Source: Enoplolaimus lenunculus
Taxonomy: Eukaryota; Nematoda; Enoplea; Enoplida; Thoracostomopsidae
Assembly (NCBI GenBank): GCA_030248215.1
Contig: JASANG010003989.1
Coordinates: forward strand, 1 to 64,000
Length of the DNA stretch: 64,000 nt
Direction: 5' to 3'
Under the pieces are notes generated by a model that saw nothing but the letters and a program-made list of their open reading frames with translations, made no database searches and was not told the DNA's origin. The stretch's first letter is position 1, and each line of letters opens with the position of its first letter. Shown piece after piece: positions 52,108-62,320 of this stretch. The translations under genes were made by a program, and so were the position numbers.

Positions 52108-52299
52108 GGCCCATGTTACTTTAACAGGGGCGTCCAGGTTTCTGGTGGGTCCATAAAACAGCAAGTTTAGATTCTAGATTACATTTTTTGCTTAGGCTTA
52201 GACATGGGCTTAGGAACACATTTTTGCAACGCTTAGGCTTAGGCCTAGGCTTAGGAATACACTTAATCTACTGTTAAACCCCATAAAGTAACATTGGCT
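52108..52299. repeat. TTAGGC-core element, TTACTTTAA subtype, full length
   Basis: 192 bp with ends GGCCCATGTTACTTTAACAG and CCATAAAGTAACATTGGCT. Core TTAGGCTTAGGCCTAGGC. A perfect 8-bp duplication ACTTTATC flanks it (52100-52107 and 52300-52307). Confidence 0.88.
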
Positions 52300-52561
52300 A
52301 CTTTATCATACAATCATATCAATATATACACATTTACTATTTCTGGTGGTTTGACAGACAAAATTTAAACAAAAGTTACGTCAAAAATTTTCACTGTACG
52401 AAGAGTAAAAAACGAAAGAGTATGCATTAAAGACGTTAGTCGATGATAAATAATTGACGGCTTGTATATTTCAACATTGCTTAATACTTTAATCAAAAAA
52501 CAAAACGAGCTAAAACAGAGTTTGAATTTGGCGATTTGCGTTTTTCACACAACTTCTCTCT

Positions 52562-52935
52562 TCCCGGATGCCAGCCGTAATAAATAGGGGCTAAAATTTT
52601 TCAGGACAGGCATACAAGGGTTTCGTTGACATACACTGCAAAAGCACAAAATGGTGAGTCTAATTGACACTCTCCGAAATAGGCTCTACGGGACTACTCA
52701 CACAAACTGAGTCAACTCCGCCCGAGTCAAACGTGCGGCTCAGTCAATTGAATTTGACTCCGGCAGAGCCGAATTTGACTCAGTTGGTGTAGTCCGTAGA
52801 GCCTATTTCGAAGAGAGTCAATTTGACTCATCATTTTTTGCAGTGTACAAGCAAAGCGGAAAAGATTCTAGCGGGGGTCAAAATGTTTTCACCGGAAGCT
52901 GAGTCCTCGTGGCCCGTCCTTGGCCACGGGCTTGC
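52562..52935. repeat. CCCGTAGCCA element interrupted by a GTGAGTC palindrome
   Basis: Left part CCCGGATGCCAGCCGTAATA, GGACAGGCATACAAGGGTTT. Right part CAAGCAAAGCGGAAAAGATT and GTCCTTGGCCACGGGC. A GTGAGTC element (52642-52848) sits between. The arms rejoin to the family consensus, so the palindrome inserted later. Confidence 0.7.
52642..52848. repeat. GTGAGTC palindromic element, copy 2, nested
   Basis: CACTGCAAAAGCACAAAATG, GGTGAGTCTAATTGACACTC at the left; GAGAGTCAATTTGACTCATC and ATTTTTTGCAGTG at the right. Confidence 0.8.
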
Positions 52936-53207
52936 TTGCCTAATCATTCTCATTTTTGAGGTCGTAAAAGTCGTCTGTTCACTTCGAACCCACAAAATTT
53001 TACGAAAAAAATTGAGTTTAGAAGTGTTAAATTTCTCGACATCATAGATAACTGCTTCTCGAATTGTGGTCAAGTATATTACCGCTGCGGCGTTCTGCCA
53101 ACGATTTGGGATGACAATAATTTATTTTTGTTACCATAATCGTGAACCGATAACTTTAGCGTGTACAATTTCACAATTGAACTCAGTTTCACCATGCGGG
53201 TCAGGGT

Positions 53208-53442
53208 GCACTGGAAAAAATGGTGAGTCAAATTGACTCGCTCCGAAATAGGTTCTACGGGACTACACAATCTGAGTCAAACTCGACTCCGCCAGAGTCA
53301 ATCGTGCGACTCAGTGAGTCGAATTTGACTCACTGAGTGGCACGTTTGACTCTGGCGGAGTCGAGTTTGACTCAGTTTGTGTAGTTCCGTAGAGCCTATT
53401 CCGGAGAGAGTCAATTTGACTCACTGTTTTTTGCAGTGTGCA
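53208..53442. repeat. GTGAGTC palindromic element, copy 3
   Basis: TGGTGAGTCAAATTGACTCG to GAGAGTCAATTTGACTCACT, then GTTTTTTGCAGTG. About 100 bp of each arm pair almost perfectly, including GACTCCGCCAGAGTC and GACTCTGGCGGAGTC. It would form a very long hairpin. Confidence 0.85.
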
Positions 53443-53774
53443 ACCGGATGTTTAAAATACACCGGAACCGGAGGTTAACAAAAGTTGCCGCCTGTAACGC
53501 AAAATTAGGTAGTTTTAAACAATGTTTGATTTCTTCATTTTAGCAAATATCTACAAAGCGTTGCCAAAAATTTTTGGTTTAGGATTTTTTTGATGAAATC
53601 AAAACAATTTGTTCTCAGAATTGTACCAAAACTTATACAGCCAAAAGAATCGAGCGATTCAATTTTTGTAAAAATAAAAAAATTTCACTACCAAAAATTG
53701 CCGGAATCTCCGGCATAAAAGCTACCGGAGCCGTAGCTAGAGGTCGATTTTTTGCTGGCACCGGAAACAGACGT

Positions 53775-53965
53775 CTGGTTACAGGGGCATATCTAGAAGT
53801 TTCTGATGGGGGTGGGCTGGCAAAGCTTATGAAACGCAGTTTTTACTGTATGCAATATATGTGCCCAAGTTCTGAGGGGGAAAATTGTATGGTAGGAGTG
53901 AACGACGTTACCATTTTATTACAAAAAATTTTCCGACGGAAAGGCGTACGCCCCTCTTCTTCTAG
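53775..53965. repeat. CATATCTAGAAGTTTCTGA element, copy 1
   Basis: TATCTAGAAGTTTCTGATGG, CTTATGAAACGCAGTTTTTA and the end ACGCCCCTCTTCTTCTAGTT. Same order of words as 58878-59065. Confidence 0.65.
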
Positions 53966-54224
53966 TTCTGCTAGTGCTTACCTCAATTTCTTTCCTATAT
54001 AATCGATTAACAGTTTAAAACAATAATAAAATTTTGGATTTTTATGATCCAGGAAGTAAGTGGTCACCTTCCATATTTCCGCCGGAACTGGCCTCCAGTT
54101 TCCTTGCGGCCCATAGGACTGAGTTTCTGATATTCATCAAAAATAAGGCCCTGAGATGGGCACCTGCTTTGATATATAGCATGCCTAATCCATTTCAGTA
54201 TGCTGAGGGTTGCGCTATACTTTA

Positions 54225-54480
54225 CTGAGACTGACGTGCACCGCCGCTTGCCGCCGCACGACGGCGTGCGGCAATTTTTAATGAAAAGTTTCAAAGAACC
54301 GCGCGCCGGAGAGCGGCGGCATGCGGCAATTTTTAAGGAAAAGTTTTACAGTACCGCGCACCGGAGAGTGGCGGCGAGCTGCAAAAATTTCACCGTGCCG
54401 CACACAGCGACCGGCGGCGCGCGGTGGCGCGCGGCGGCATCCGACGGTGTGCGGCAATTACAGCACAACCCAAAGGGGCT
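54225..54480. repeat. GC-rich tandem repeat (GCGGCATGCGGCAATTTTTAA)
   Basis: About four units of roughly 65 bp with GCGGCAATTTTTAA, GAAAAGTTT and CCGCGC(C/A)CCGGAGAG words. Much richer in GC than its flanks. The frames of 94 and 70 codons here come from the repeat. Confidence 0.75.
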
Positions 54481-54529
54481 ATAATATTTTCAGAAGGCGC
54501 ATATTAGGATACGTGCAGATGACTTATAC

Positions 54530-54710
54530 CTAAGGATCATAACAGTAGCATAGGCAATAGGCATATTCCCAAGCATAACAATTATCCTAAGCTTCAACGT
54601 AAGGATAAGCCAATAACTAGGTAACACTAAGCTGTAGTAAATAAATTTCTAAAGCTTAAGTTACTTTATTGCAGTCAGTCCGCCGAAAATACAGTCCACC
54701 ACTTAGCTAT
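54530..54710. repeat. TTAGGC-core element, diverged
   Basis: GGCATATTCCCAAGCATAAC, TATCCTAAGCTTCAACGTAA, TAAGTTACTTTATTGCAGTC and AATACAGTCCACCACTTAG. Confidence 0.5.
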
Positions 54711-54772
54711 ACATCTAGAACACATCGGGCTAAAATATTCTAAAAAGGATCAGAGCCCTTGTGAACGCCGAT

Positions 54773-55509
54773 CTACAAATGTCGGTTGACTGTAGTCGAA
54801 GACTGATGAACCGCAGGTGCTCCTGGCGAATGTTGGCCTATCATTTCACTAGTCAGTCTTCGACCCATTGGACTGATGCTAGTTGCAGCCCTATGCGCAG
54901 CACTTGTAATCACAATGTCATCTTCTTTAGCCCAGTATATCGACAGCCCATACAGAACGCCGGATGAGATACAAGGGACAAACGCGATGAACGCACATAC
55001 CGGATCGAAAGAGCTCGGGGTCCAAGCGTAGCGAATAGTTTTCGGGATACACGTGACAATGTAGTACGGAACCGGTGTACATGCGTTGACAACGAACGCC
55101 ATGAACACGTAGCGTAACCTGTAGACGCCTAACGCTTGAAATACAAGCGGAGACGAACAAAATATAACAAGAATGCGTCCATAAGCATAAATTGTCATCG
55201 CTACAGGCAAAAGTACACCAAGTAATAGGAAATAAGCGAGAAATTTGTACGATGATTGACTGTCAGACCAAATACAATGGTACGTCGCTGCGTCGTAGCG
55301 AACTATACCTGAATTTGTTAAACATGGCAATCCTAAGCAAGCACCAATTACCCACGAAACTGCACTAATTGCAGATGGTTGCAGTCCGAACAATTGGTCG
55401 TAATGAATGCGCGCAAACGTAAGCAAATGCACGCCGGCGATGCATGTTATCATGTATGTAAGAACGGTTTGAACGCAAACGTACGCAAAGCCGTGAACTC
55501 GACAGTAGC
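54773..55509 (-). CDS. Receptor 2 (rhodopsin-like), exon 2: TM3 to C-terminus
   Basis: Acceptor AAATGATTTCAG. GC completes the Gly codon, then YCRVHGFAYVCVQTVLTYM (TM3 with Cys152). The end of TM3 reads FARIHY where DRY is usual. TM4 is about 198-213 with W202. Loop-2 Cys is 228, TM5 about 237-258 with P251, TM6 about 283-303 (ACTPVPYY, no CWxP Trp), TM7 about 318-342 (SSGVLYGLSIYW in place of NPxxY). The tail is short, ends NRHL and is rich in Ser/Thr. With exon 1 the protein has 394 residues. Confidence 0.85.
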
Positions 55510-55604
55510 CTGAAATCATTTTCAGAATGTGTACATTTTGAAATTGACACAAAAATTGTAGAAATCAAATACAACAAATGAACTTAAGTTTCTAGCCTCA
55601 TCAT

Positions 55605-55685
55605 ACACTGATTCGAAACTTACAAGAGTTATATATTTATCACTGATTGGTGAATGGATCTACACACAATTGAGATTATTGGCTT
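55605..55685. repeat. ATTCTCAAATG element, fragment in receptor 2 intron
   Basis: GATTCGAAACTTACAAGAG, CACTGATTGGTGAATGG and CACACAATTGAGATTATTGG. Confidence 0.5.
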
Positions 55686-55718
55686 TGGCAAAAGCAAGAG
55701 TAGACGATCACGGACAAC

Positions 55719-55990
55719 AGTATGCAACTGTCTGATTTCGCGTAGCACAAAAAGTACCACCACCTGTTGCATTTTTGCTGTACGCCCCTTATTTAGAGGC
55801 GGGTCGATGTCCCATGATATAAATACTCTGTAGTTTTAGACTAACACTTTTTGGCATGGCCTATTATGTATGTCTTTTGTTCTGTGTAAATTTCAACCCC
55901 CTCTAAATAAGGAGGGAGTCGGCCACAAATGCAACGTGCTCCGGGTACATTGTTTTGTACACAGAATATATCCAGTTGCACATTCTTATC
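55719..55990. repeat. GCAACTG inverted element, full, in receptor 2 intron
   Basis: Arms of about 85 bp: left GTATGCAACTGTCTGATTTC and CGCCCCTTATTTAGAGGCG; right CCCTCTAAATAAGGAGGGAG, ATATCCAGTTGCACATTC. The best example of its family here. Confidence 0.72.
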
Positions 55991-56177
55991 ATCCACACTT
56001 GGTAAAAGCAATATTCAGAAATACTTTAAACGTTCGCTTTTGTATAACGCATTATCTTGTTTTATCAGCAAAATGTTTAATATTCCAGAAAACTTAAGGG
56101 CACACCTAAAATTCACACGCCTATTTCTATTCTGACTAATGCTTCTAAGTCGACCTCAGCTCGTATCACAAGATTAC

Positions 56178-56625
56178 CTTGGCCACCAGGGACGGCTTGC
56201 CGATCAAAATACACGTTCGCAATATGAACCGGTATCAAATAGCACGTGCCGAACGCAGTTGCAAGCAACAAATGTGCGACAAAATGCGTCGAAACGTAGC
56301 GTCTATACAGTCGAGACCGTATAATTGCCGCAAATACGGCCAAATTAATGCACGCACCAACTACAGTTAAAATTGTCCATGTCGCCACTAGTGAAACACG
56401 AGTTAGTTTTGGCAAACATATTGGGATAACGTCAGCTATAGCGGTTGAAAGTAAGACAGTGCCGTCTTGGGTCCGTAGTTGGTCCGGATTACTTGCGCCC
56501 AACGGGTAAGAAGTCGACTGAGATGGCCCAGACGAACTGGCAGGCCTACTTGTTTGAGAGTAGTTTTGGGCTAATTCGAACGGTAGGCAGAGTGAAATAA
56601 ATTGAGGCGTTTGCGTAGTCGACAT
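56178..56625 (-). CDS. Receptor 2, exon 1: N-terminus, TM1, TM2
   Basis: ATG at 56625, 149 codons and one base to donor CCAAG/GTAATC. The N-terminus of about 75 residues is Ser/Pro-rich with one sequon at N21. TM1 is about 78-102 (TILTVVGACINLAVF, with the GxxxN motif, N94). TM2 is about 113-135 and lacks the usual Asp. Donor phase 1 matches the 55509 acceptor exactly. The 667-bp intron contains two inverted-repeat elements. Divergent from standard class A motifs; the ligand cannot be guessed. Confidence 0.85.
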
Positions 56626-56789
56626 ATTGTCAAGGTTAATATATTTAATATTTTAATCGGCTCGAATCATTACAATATTCACTATTGTTTAACTAATTTT
56701 TGCTGCAAATTACTGCGCTGCTTCCATATACACAGTGCCACTGCAGCCATGGGTGGGTTCTCCGCCAAAATTCTATCGTGAGGGTCTTC

Positions 56790-56935
56790 AAACTCGCGAG
56801 CGAAGCGAGCGAGAAGCCAGACGCATTTTTAAACTTAAGCGGTTTTTATTTCAACCGGTTAGGATGGGGCCCCTTTAGGGGTGGGGGCGCCCCAAATGGG
56901 GGTATACGGGCGGCTGCTTCGGCCCTGCATATACA
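56790..56935. repeat. GCGAGCGAAGCGAG element
   Basis: GCGAGCGAAGCGAGCGAGAA, CCAGACGCATTTTTAAAC, TTTCAACCGGTTAGGATGGG, GGGGTGGGGGCGCCCC. Close to 13450-13600. Confidence 0.65.
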
Positions 56936-58129
56936 GCAACTTTAGCAGAATGTAAACTGTGCTCTGAAATAGCGATATTAATATTTTATCGAGTGATCAA
57001 GTATGATTGTAATAATGCATAGTTCGCGTGTTTTAACCGGTGTATAATTCTGAAATATTAAGCTTAGCAAGTTTCCTTTCAAATATAAAAAGATTCTTCT
57101 GCAGGATCGTGCGAGAAAAACTATATTGCCTTTTGTATATAAACATTGTTTATATATGTAGGTATTAGTTTTTCTGCAATATTGCAGCGCAGCAGGGTGT
57201 ACTTTACCGGATATCCGTTTACGTTTTCATTTCCGGCAGAAGTCGGTATTCGTTTCCGTTGTAGAAACACCGAAAGTTTCGGTCATTTTCATGCTCAACG
57301 TTAGTTATAAATCACGTAAATGTCTCGCTATTATTCATTACAAATATATCTGGTATATATAATTATAAACATTCTACTAAAACTTTTATTGTTAAACCAG
57401 CAATTTGCTACAAATTTAGGAAACTATGGTTGTGGCACCACATTGCTATATACTTCTCCTTGGTACCTCGTAAAACTGTTGTATCTCGTACATTTTCCAA
57501 AACAATTATACTTAAAATTAGGCTCACGCTCAGGCATAGTTTTAAAAACAGTCTTTCCTATGTCCAAACCTAAAGAAATTTGTTACGATGTTTTCTAAGC
57601 CTAAGCCAGAGCGTAAGCGCTAACCTTGTGTGGTGGGAATGCACTTATTAGAACCAAACTTTTTTATATTTAGAAATACGCCTCTGTTTTCAGCAATACA
57701 CTAAACGCAAGATTTATACTGGAACGCTAAGCATTACAGGCTGCAATTTAAAATATAATTTTAAATTTCACATTTGGTTTCCTTGAATTCATAATTCTAA
57801 AAATGGGACTGCGAATTAAACCAGTTGTTATTCTAAATGGTCTGCAGAATATTTTATTTGTATAACTTTTAACAGAAATATCAAAAACTTTGTTGATTTT
57901 AAATTAAACGACGAGAGACTTTAACTTTGAACTGATGATTTTGCGTTTATTTTTATCACAAATTAAAGTTAATTTAACCATGTCCACAGATTGCACGAGC
58001 GTAGCCATGATTTCATTTCGAGTAATTGTAACTCTATTATTTAGGCTCTAGATTCCAATATGCCTTTTTGTTGCATCTATCAGCATGAGAGAAATATATA
58101 CTTCCTATCCTCGTCTTTGTGTTTGCTCG
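56936..58129. other. Unassigned stretch
   Basis: AT-rich. A CCGG-rich piece near 57200-57260 resembles words at 44470-44560 and 53450-53770 (TTTCCGG, CCGGCAAAAATT). The 92-codon frame at 57320-57598 has no splice support. Confidence 0.35.
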
Positions 58130-58445
58130 GCACCGTGCTAAGTAATTACTTAACCATTAAGTCGTTTTAAAAGTGTACTTAAGTTAATACTTAAGTCGCT
58201 GACTAAATTTGATATATTACAAAGTAACCGTTGAGGCATACTAAGCTTGGTTTAATTGAAATTGTAGACTTATGAAGCCTGCTTAATATAAAGCGAAACT
58301 GTTACTTCCTTGTTATGACAATAGCTCGCATAGACGTTTGTTTGTTTTTGCTCAAAAAGTTAAGTAATTACTTAAGTCGGTGACTTAAGTAATTACTTAA
58401 GTATAAATTAAGTAAGTACTTAAGTATCATTTCACAAACCCAGCA
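58130..58445. repeat. ACTTAAG element
   Basis: GCTAAGTAATTACTTAACCA, TACTTAAGTCGCTGAC, then AAGTAATTACTTAAGTCGGT, GACTTAAGTAATTACTTAAG. The ends are inverted. Same family as 16850-17375. Confidence 0.65.
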
Positions 58446-58514
58446 CAGAACACTGAATACAAACTTTAATATTCAATACCAAATCAAGTTAATTTATCGT
58501 GAAAACGAACAAAC

Positions 58515-58675
58515 CAAGGGCGTCTCTCCACGGGGGCACTGGGGCCGTGGCCCTCCCCCAAATTTGGCTTCTCGGTCTAAAAGGAAACAATCTTGATTGC
58601 AACTGTAGTGGCCCCCCAAAGTTATTCGGCACCCACCCCAAAATATAATTTTCTAAGGGTGCCCCTGAAACAAAC
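58515..58675. repeat. GGGGC-rich palindromic element, copy 3
   Basis: CTCTCCACGGGGGCACTGGG, AAACAATCT then TGATTGCAAC, and GTGGCCCCCCAAAGTTATTC. Inverted ends. Confidence 0.6.
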
Positions 58676-58877
58676 CAGTAAAAATCAAAGAGCTATCAAA
58701 TGTCTGCTAAGCTACATATTATTCAAACACAGTGAATAAGCGCAATTTTGAAACATGGGTGCGTTCTATTAAAATTTCGGGGGATTCATATGTTGCCGTA
58801 AAACTGTGAACATAACTTAGAACTGTTCTGTTTTCTAAACCCACCTTGTTAACGCTCAGTAATCAGCATAGATCAAG

Positions 58878-59065
58878 CGGCGGATCTAGAAATTTCTGAC
58901 GGAGACCGTGCTGGCAAAAGTTATGAAACCCAATTTTTACTGTATGCTACGTGCCAATTTTCTGAGGGAAAACAATGTAAGATAGGGTCCGTGCATATTA
59001 TCACAAAAAATTTCTAACGGGAACGCGAAAGCACACGCGCCCCTCTAGTTCCGCTTGCGGCTGGA
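58878..59065. repeat. GGCGGATCTAGAAATTTCTGA element, copy 2
   Basis: GGCGGATCTAGAAATTTCTG, GTTATGAAACCCAATTTTTA, GCGCCCCTCTAGTTCCGC. Confidence 0.65.
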
Positions 59066-59529
59066 ACCAACGAAGTGTGCGTAAATTTTTTAGCTGTATA
59101 AATTGGTTTGCGGTCAATTACTGTTTTAATCGGTATTTACGGCGCAGTTTCGCTCAAAATTTTTTTAGATGAATTGAACTTGAAAGTTTAACTGCCATTG
59201 CCACATTTGACAACTTGGGTGCCGCCATAATACTAGATTGAGATATGCCCTTGGGACTACTGATCATAACGTATAATAAGCGACAGTGTTACACCATCAA
59301 ACAATACATTTACTCTATATACCTTGTTATATAAACTGGTTAAGTAGCCCAATAGAGGTGCAGCCGCAACCCTTTGAACTAACTACCGATGCCCATAGTT
59401 TAAAATATTGCAGTTAGTTTTAAAATATGACCTTAATTCAACTGTACATGTCAATCCCAGTTAGTCTTGAACGCATAAGTTGTACTCCGTTGACAACTCA
59501 TCTCTGTGTAGTAAAAACTCAGTAACGCG

Positions 59530-60430
59530 CTACCATCCCCGAATCCGCGACAATTCGTCGCCCTACATCTCGTCGACTACAACAATTGGTCGACCAGACA
59601 ACTCTCTGACCCTACATCTCGTCGACCCGGCAACTCGTCGGCCCGACAACTCGTCGACCCTGACAACTGGTCGCCCGATATCTCGTTGACCACAACAAGT
59701 CGTCGACCGGACAACTCGTCGACCCGTCAATTCGTCGACCCGGCAACTGGTCGACTTTGACAACTCGTCGACGCGACAACTCGCCACCCAACAACTCGTC
59801 ACCAGACAACTCGTGGACCACGAAAACGTGGCGATCCGACAACTTGCCGACCATGACAACTCTCGCCCAGATATCTTTCCGACATCGAGGACATGTCGCC
59901 CGACACCTGGTCGCCACATTATTCCAGGATACCATCTTTTGAAGTTTTATCCTTAGCATTGCAATGCTTTTCAAAACTTATTTTCTGTTTCCATGTTGAG
60001 TCTAGAAATTCATCTATGTTCGTTAAACAAAAACGGTTCAAACGATAGAAGGATATAACAGCGAAACTCTTCGTTTTTTGGTGGTTTGTTTAACAGAGAC
60101 ACGAAAATAAACAACAAAAATCTATTGCCTGGTACAAACAACTCAACTTGCATGGGACCATGGGAACGAAAGTAAAATATTAATTTGCATTTGTAGCTAA
60201 AAACTTGAAAATAATCGTTGGAACTGATCTGAGCTTAAATCTGGACAAGTTGCTGGGGCGACGAGTTGTCGGCTTGACGAGGTGTCGGTTCTACGAGTTG
60301 TCGGGTCGACGAGTGGTCGGATCGACTAAATGTCGGATTACGAGTTGTCGGTCGACGAGTTGTCGGAGTCGACTAAATGTCAGATTACGAGTTGTCGGTT
60401 GACGAGTTGTCGGGAGACGAATTTTCGCGA
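59530..60430. repeat. GTCGAC-rich foldback element, about 900 bp
   Basis: The left arm (59530-59930) is an array of degenerate ACAACTCGTCGACCCG units of about 17-19 bp. The right arm (60235-60425) is the same in reverse (CGACGAGTTGTCGGTC). About 300 bp of unrelated sequence lies between. The arms carry open frames on both strands (118, 120 and 61 codons) that are repeat by-products. Structure as in foldback-type DNA elements; no transposase seen. Confidence 0.75.
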
Positions 60431-60580
60431 TACCACGGCCCTATTACCCACTTAAGGGGCCGGGTACCCAAGGGATTTGCCAAAACCGATCCATCATGCT
60501 ATTTTAATAAAATTTTGCACCTTCGACACAATTCAAGTTAAGCCTTTAGGTATTTCAAGCTTATTTGGGTCGTCGCTAGC

Positions 60581-60747
60581 CAGGTCCGTAGCCAGCCCAC
60601 CTTGCTAGTGGGGGACTAAAAATTTTTCAGGTGGAACATACAAGGATTTTCGTCGACTTACAAGCAAGTTGAAAAATTTTCTAGAGGGTGGGCCAAATTT
60701 TTCCTAGGGGTGAGGCCCCCCTGCCCTCCCTTGGCTACGTGTTCGTC
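60581..60747. repeat. CCCGTAGCCA element, copy 9
   Basis: GGTCCGTAGCCAGCCCACCT, GGAACATACAAGGATTTTCG and CCCTCCCTTGGCTACGTG. Confidence 0.75.
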
Positions 60748-60785
60748 GCTAGCTTAGCTCGCCAGTTTTATTTTGCCATTCTGTA

Positions 60786-60892
60786 TTGCTGCAACGTGTA
60801 TGTGCCGCCTGCCAGGTACGACGAAGAGGGCCTCATATGGCAAGTGATGTGCTCGAATATCACCGCCCTGACGATGCGAACCACTCAATAAT
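60786..60892 (+). CDS. Possible terminal exon (weak)
   Basis: A GC-richer island whose plus frame reads CNVYVPPARYDEEGLIW and on to TALTMRTTQ before TAA. An acceptor-like CGCCTGCCAG sits inside, before the Tyr codon. An AATAAA is about 140 bp on. No partner exon. Confidence 0.22.
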
Positions 60893-61484
60893 AACTTTAT
60901 CATCTGACTTGGAACTCCTATATTTAACCAACTATGGTGACCGCTAAAACCTTTAACTCAAGAATTAAGTGCTCACACAAGTTTATTGTAACCAAAAACC
61001 AACAGCAAAACCTGGCATTATTCCTTTTCGTAAATAAAGCACCGCCATAATAATGGGTAAGAGCGTGCAAGTGGGGTCCATACAGAAGCAAAATTTTCAT
61101 ATAGTGAGAATATCGTACAGCTATAATTTTTTGCTCTATGCCTTCCTATACGAAAACCGCGTCGGGTGATATCAAGGGGAGTGCAGCGTCACCCGTTGCA
61201 TGAACCGACCCGTGTCCATATTCATAAATGGTTTTATTAGCTTTGTTACTACTTGTTCGCTTAGTACGCTGGTTTAACCATTAACTAAACCATTATGGCA
61301 CAGAAACGATATAGCCGTATTTGAAACAGTGAAACCAAAAAAGGTCCGCAACTAGCCGGAGTCCTGGGGGTGGCGCATTCTATGAACGTCTTTGTCCCCC
61401 AGGTTGAAAAATTTTTCAACAGCACTTACTACATTAATTTTAAGTAAGAATATTTTTGTTTGATCCCTACGAGACATCTTCTTG

Positions 61485-61657
61485 CCTGACCCGCAGCCAG
61501 AGGGAGGGTACATAAAGGAGTTCAGACCGTCTCTGGAAGGATTTGTCCCCTCCCTCTAGAAAATATTCAAACTTGCTCGTAACTCATCGAAAACCCTTAT
61601 ATGACCCTCTTGAAAATACTTTAGCCCCTCTAGCAAGTTGGACTGGCTACGGACTTG
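61485..61657. repeat. CCCGTAGCCA element, copy 10
   Basis: GCCTGACCCGCAGCCAGAGG, AAACTTGCTCGTAACTCATC and GCAAGTTGGACTGGCTACGG. Confidence 0.7.
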
Positions 61658-61942
61658 GTTCTTGCTTCCTCTGCTAACAATTCCTGGTTGTGCGGCTACG
61701 CCTAGACTCAAAGTTTAATGACCCTCTATCCTAACTATCGGTTTCAAGTAAATTGTACTTAACGAGGATTGGATAAACATAACGAAAAAGACCAAAAAGT
61801 TTTAAGACAATTACTATAAGTTCAATGAGTTAGTTTACATTATGTATTTTATAACATAATAATACTTTTTGCGGCCACGAAGTAGTCGTATGGCACAGTA
61901 TAGGCGTCTTAACAAGACAAGATGAGTTAAACACAGGCAGGC

Positions 61943-62098
61943 TTGTAGCCAGCTCACCTTACTAGGGAGCTGAAAAAATTTCAGGCGGGGCATACAACGG
62001 TTTTCGGTCACTTACAAGTAAGGTAGAAATTTATATAAGGGCCAAAATTATTCCAAGGGTGCTGAGCTCCCCCTGGCCCCTCTTGGCTACGGGCCCGA
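61943..62098. repeat. CCCGTAGCCA element, copy 11
   Basis: GCTTGTAGCCAGCTCACCTT, GGGCATACAACGGTTTTCGG and CCTCTTGGCTACGGGCCC. Confidence 0.75.
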
Positions 62099-62179
62099 GC
62101 CCAGATAGCAGCATGCGGAGGGCTAAAAATTGACATTTGCAACAGGTAGTTGAAAATTAAGCAATAAAAAACTAATTCA

Positions 62180-62320
62180 TTTATTGAGCGAAGCGAACGA
62201 GAAGCCAAATGCATTTTTAGTAATGTGTAACGAAAGGACCTGGCAATAATTAAGCAACAGAAATCTAATTCATTTATCGACCGAAGCGAATTAGAAGCCA
62301 AATGCAATTTTAGCTTTGTA
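62180..62320. repeat. GCGAAGCGAACGAGAAGCC, two tandem pieces
   Basis: ATTGAGCGAAGCGAACGAGA and TCGACCGAAGCGAATTAGAA, each followed by AGCCAAATGCA and TTTTAG, about 98 bp apart. Confidence 0.55.

Noticed and set aside
54300-54533. Frames of 94 and 70 codons in the GC-rich repeat
   Set aside because: Repeat by-product.
59480-59974. Frames of 118, 120, 69 and 61 codons
   Set aside because: Products of the GTCGAC foldback array; open on both strands.
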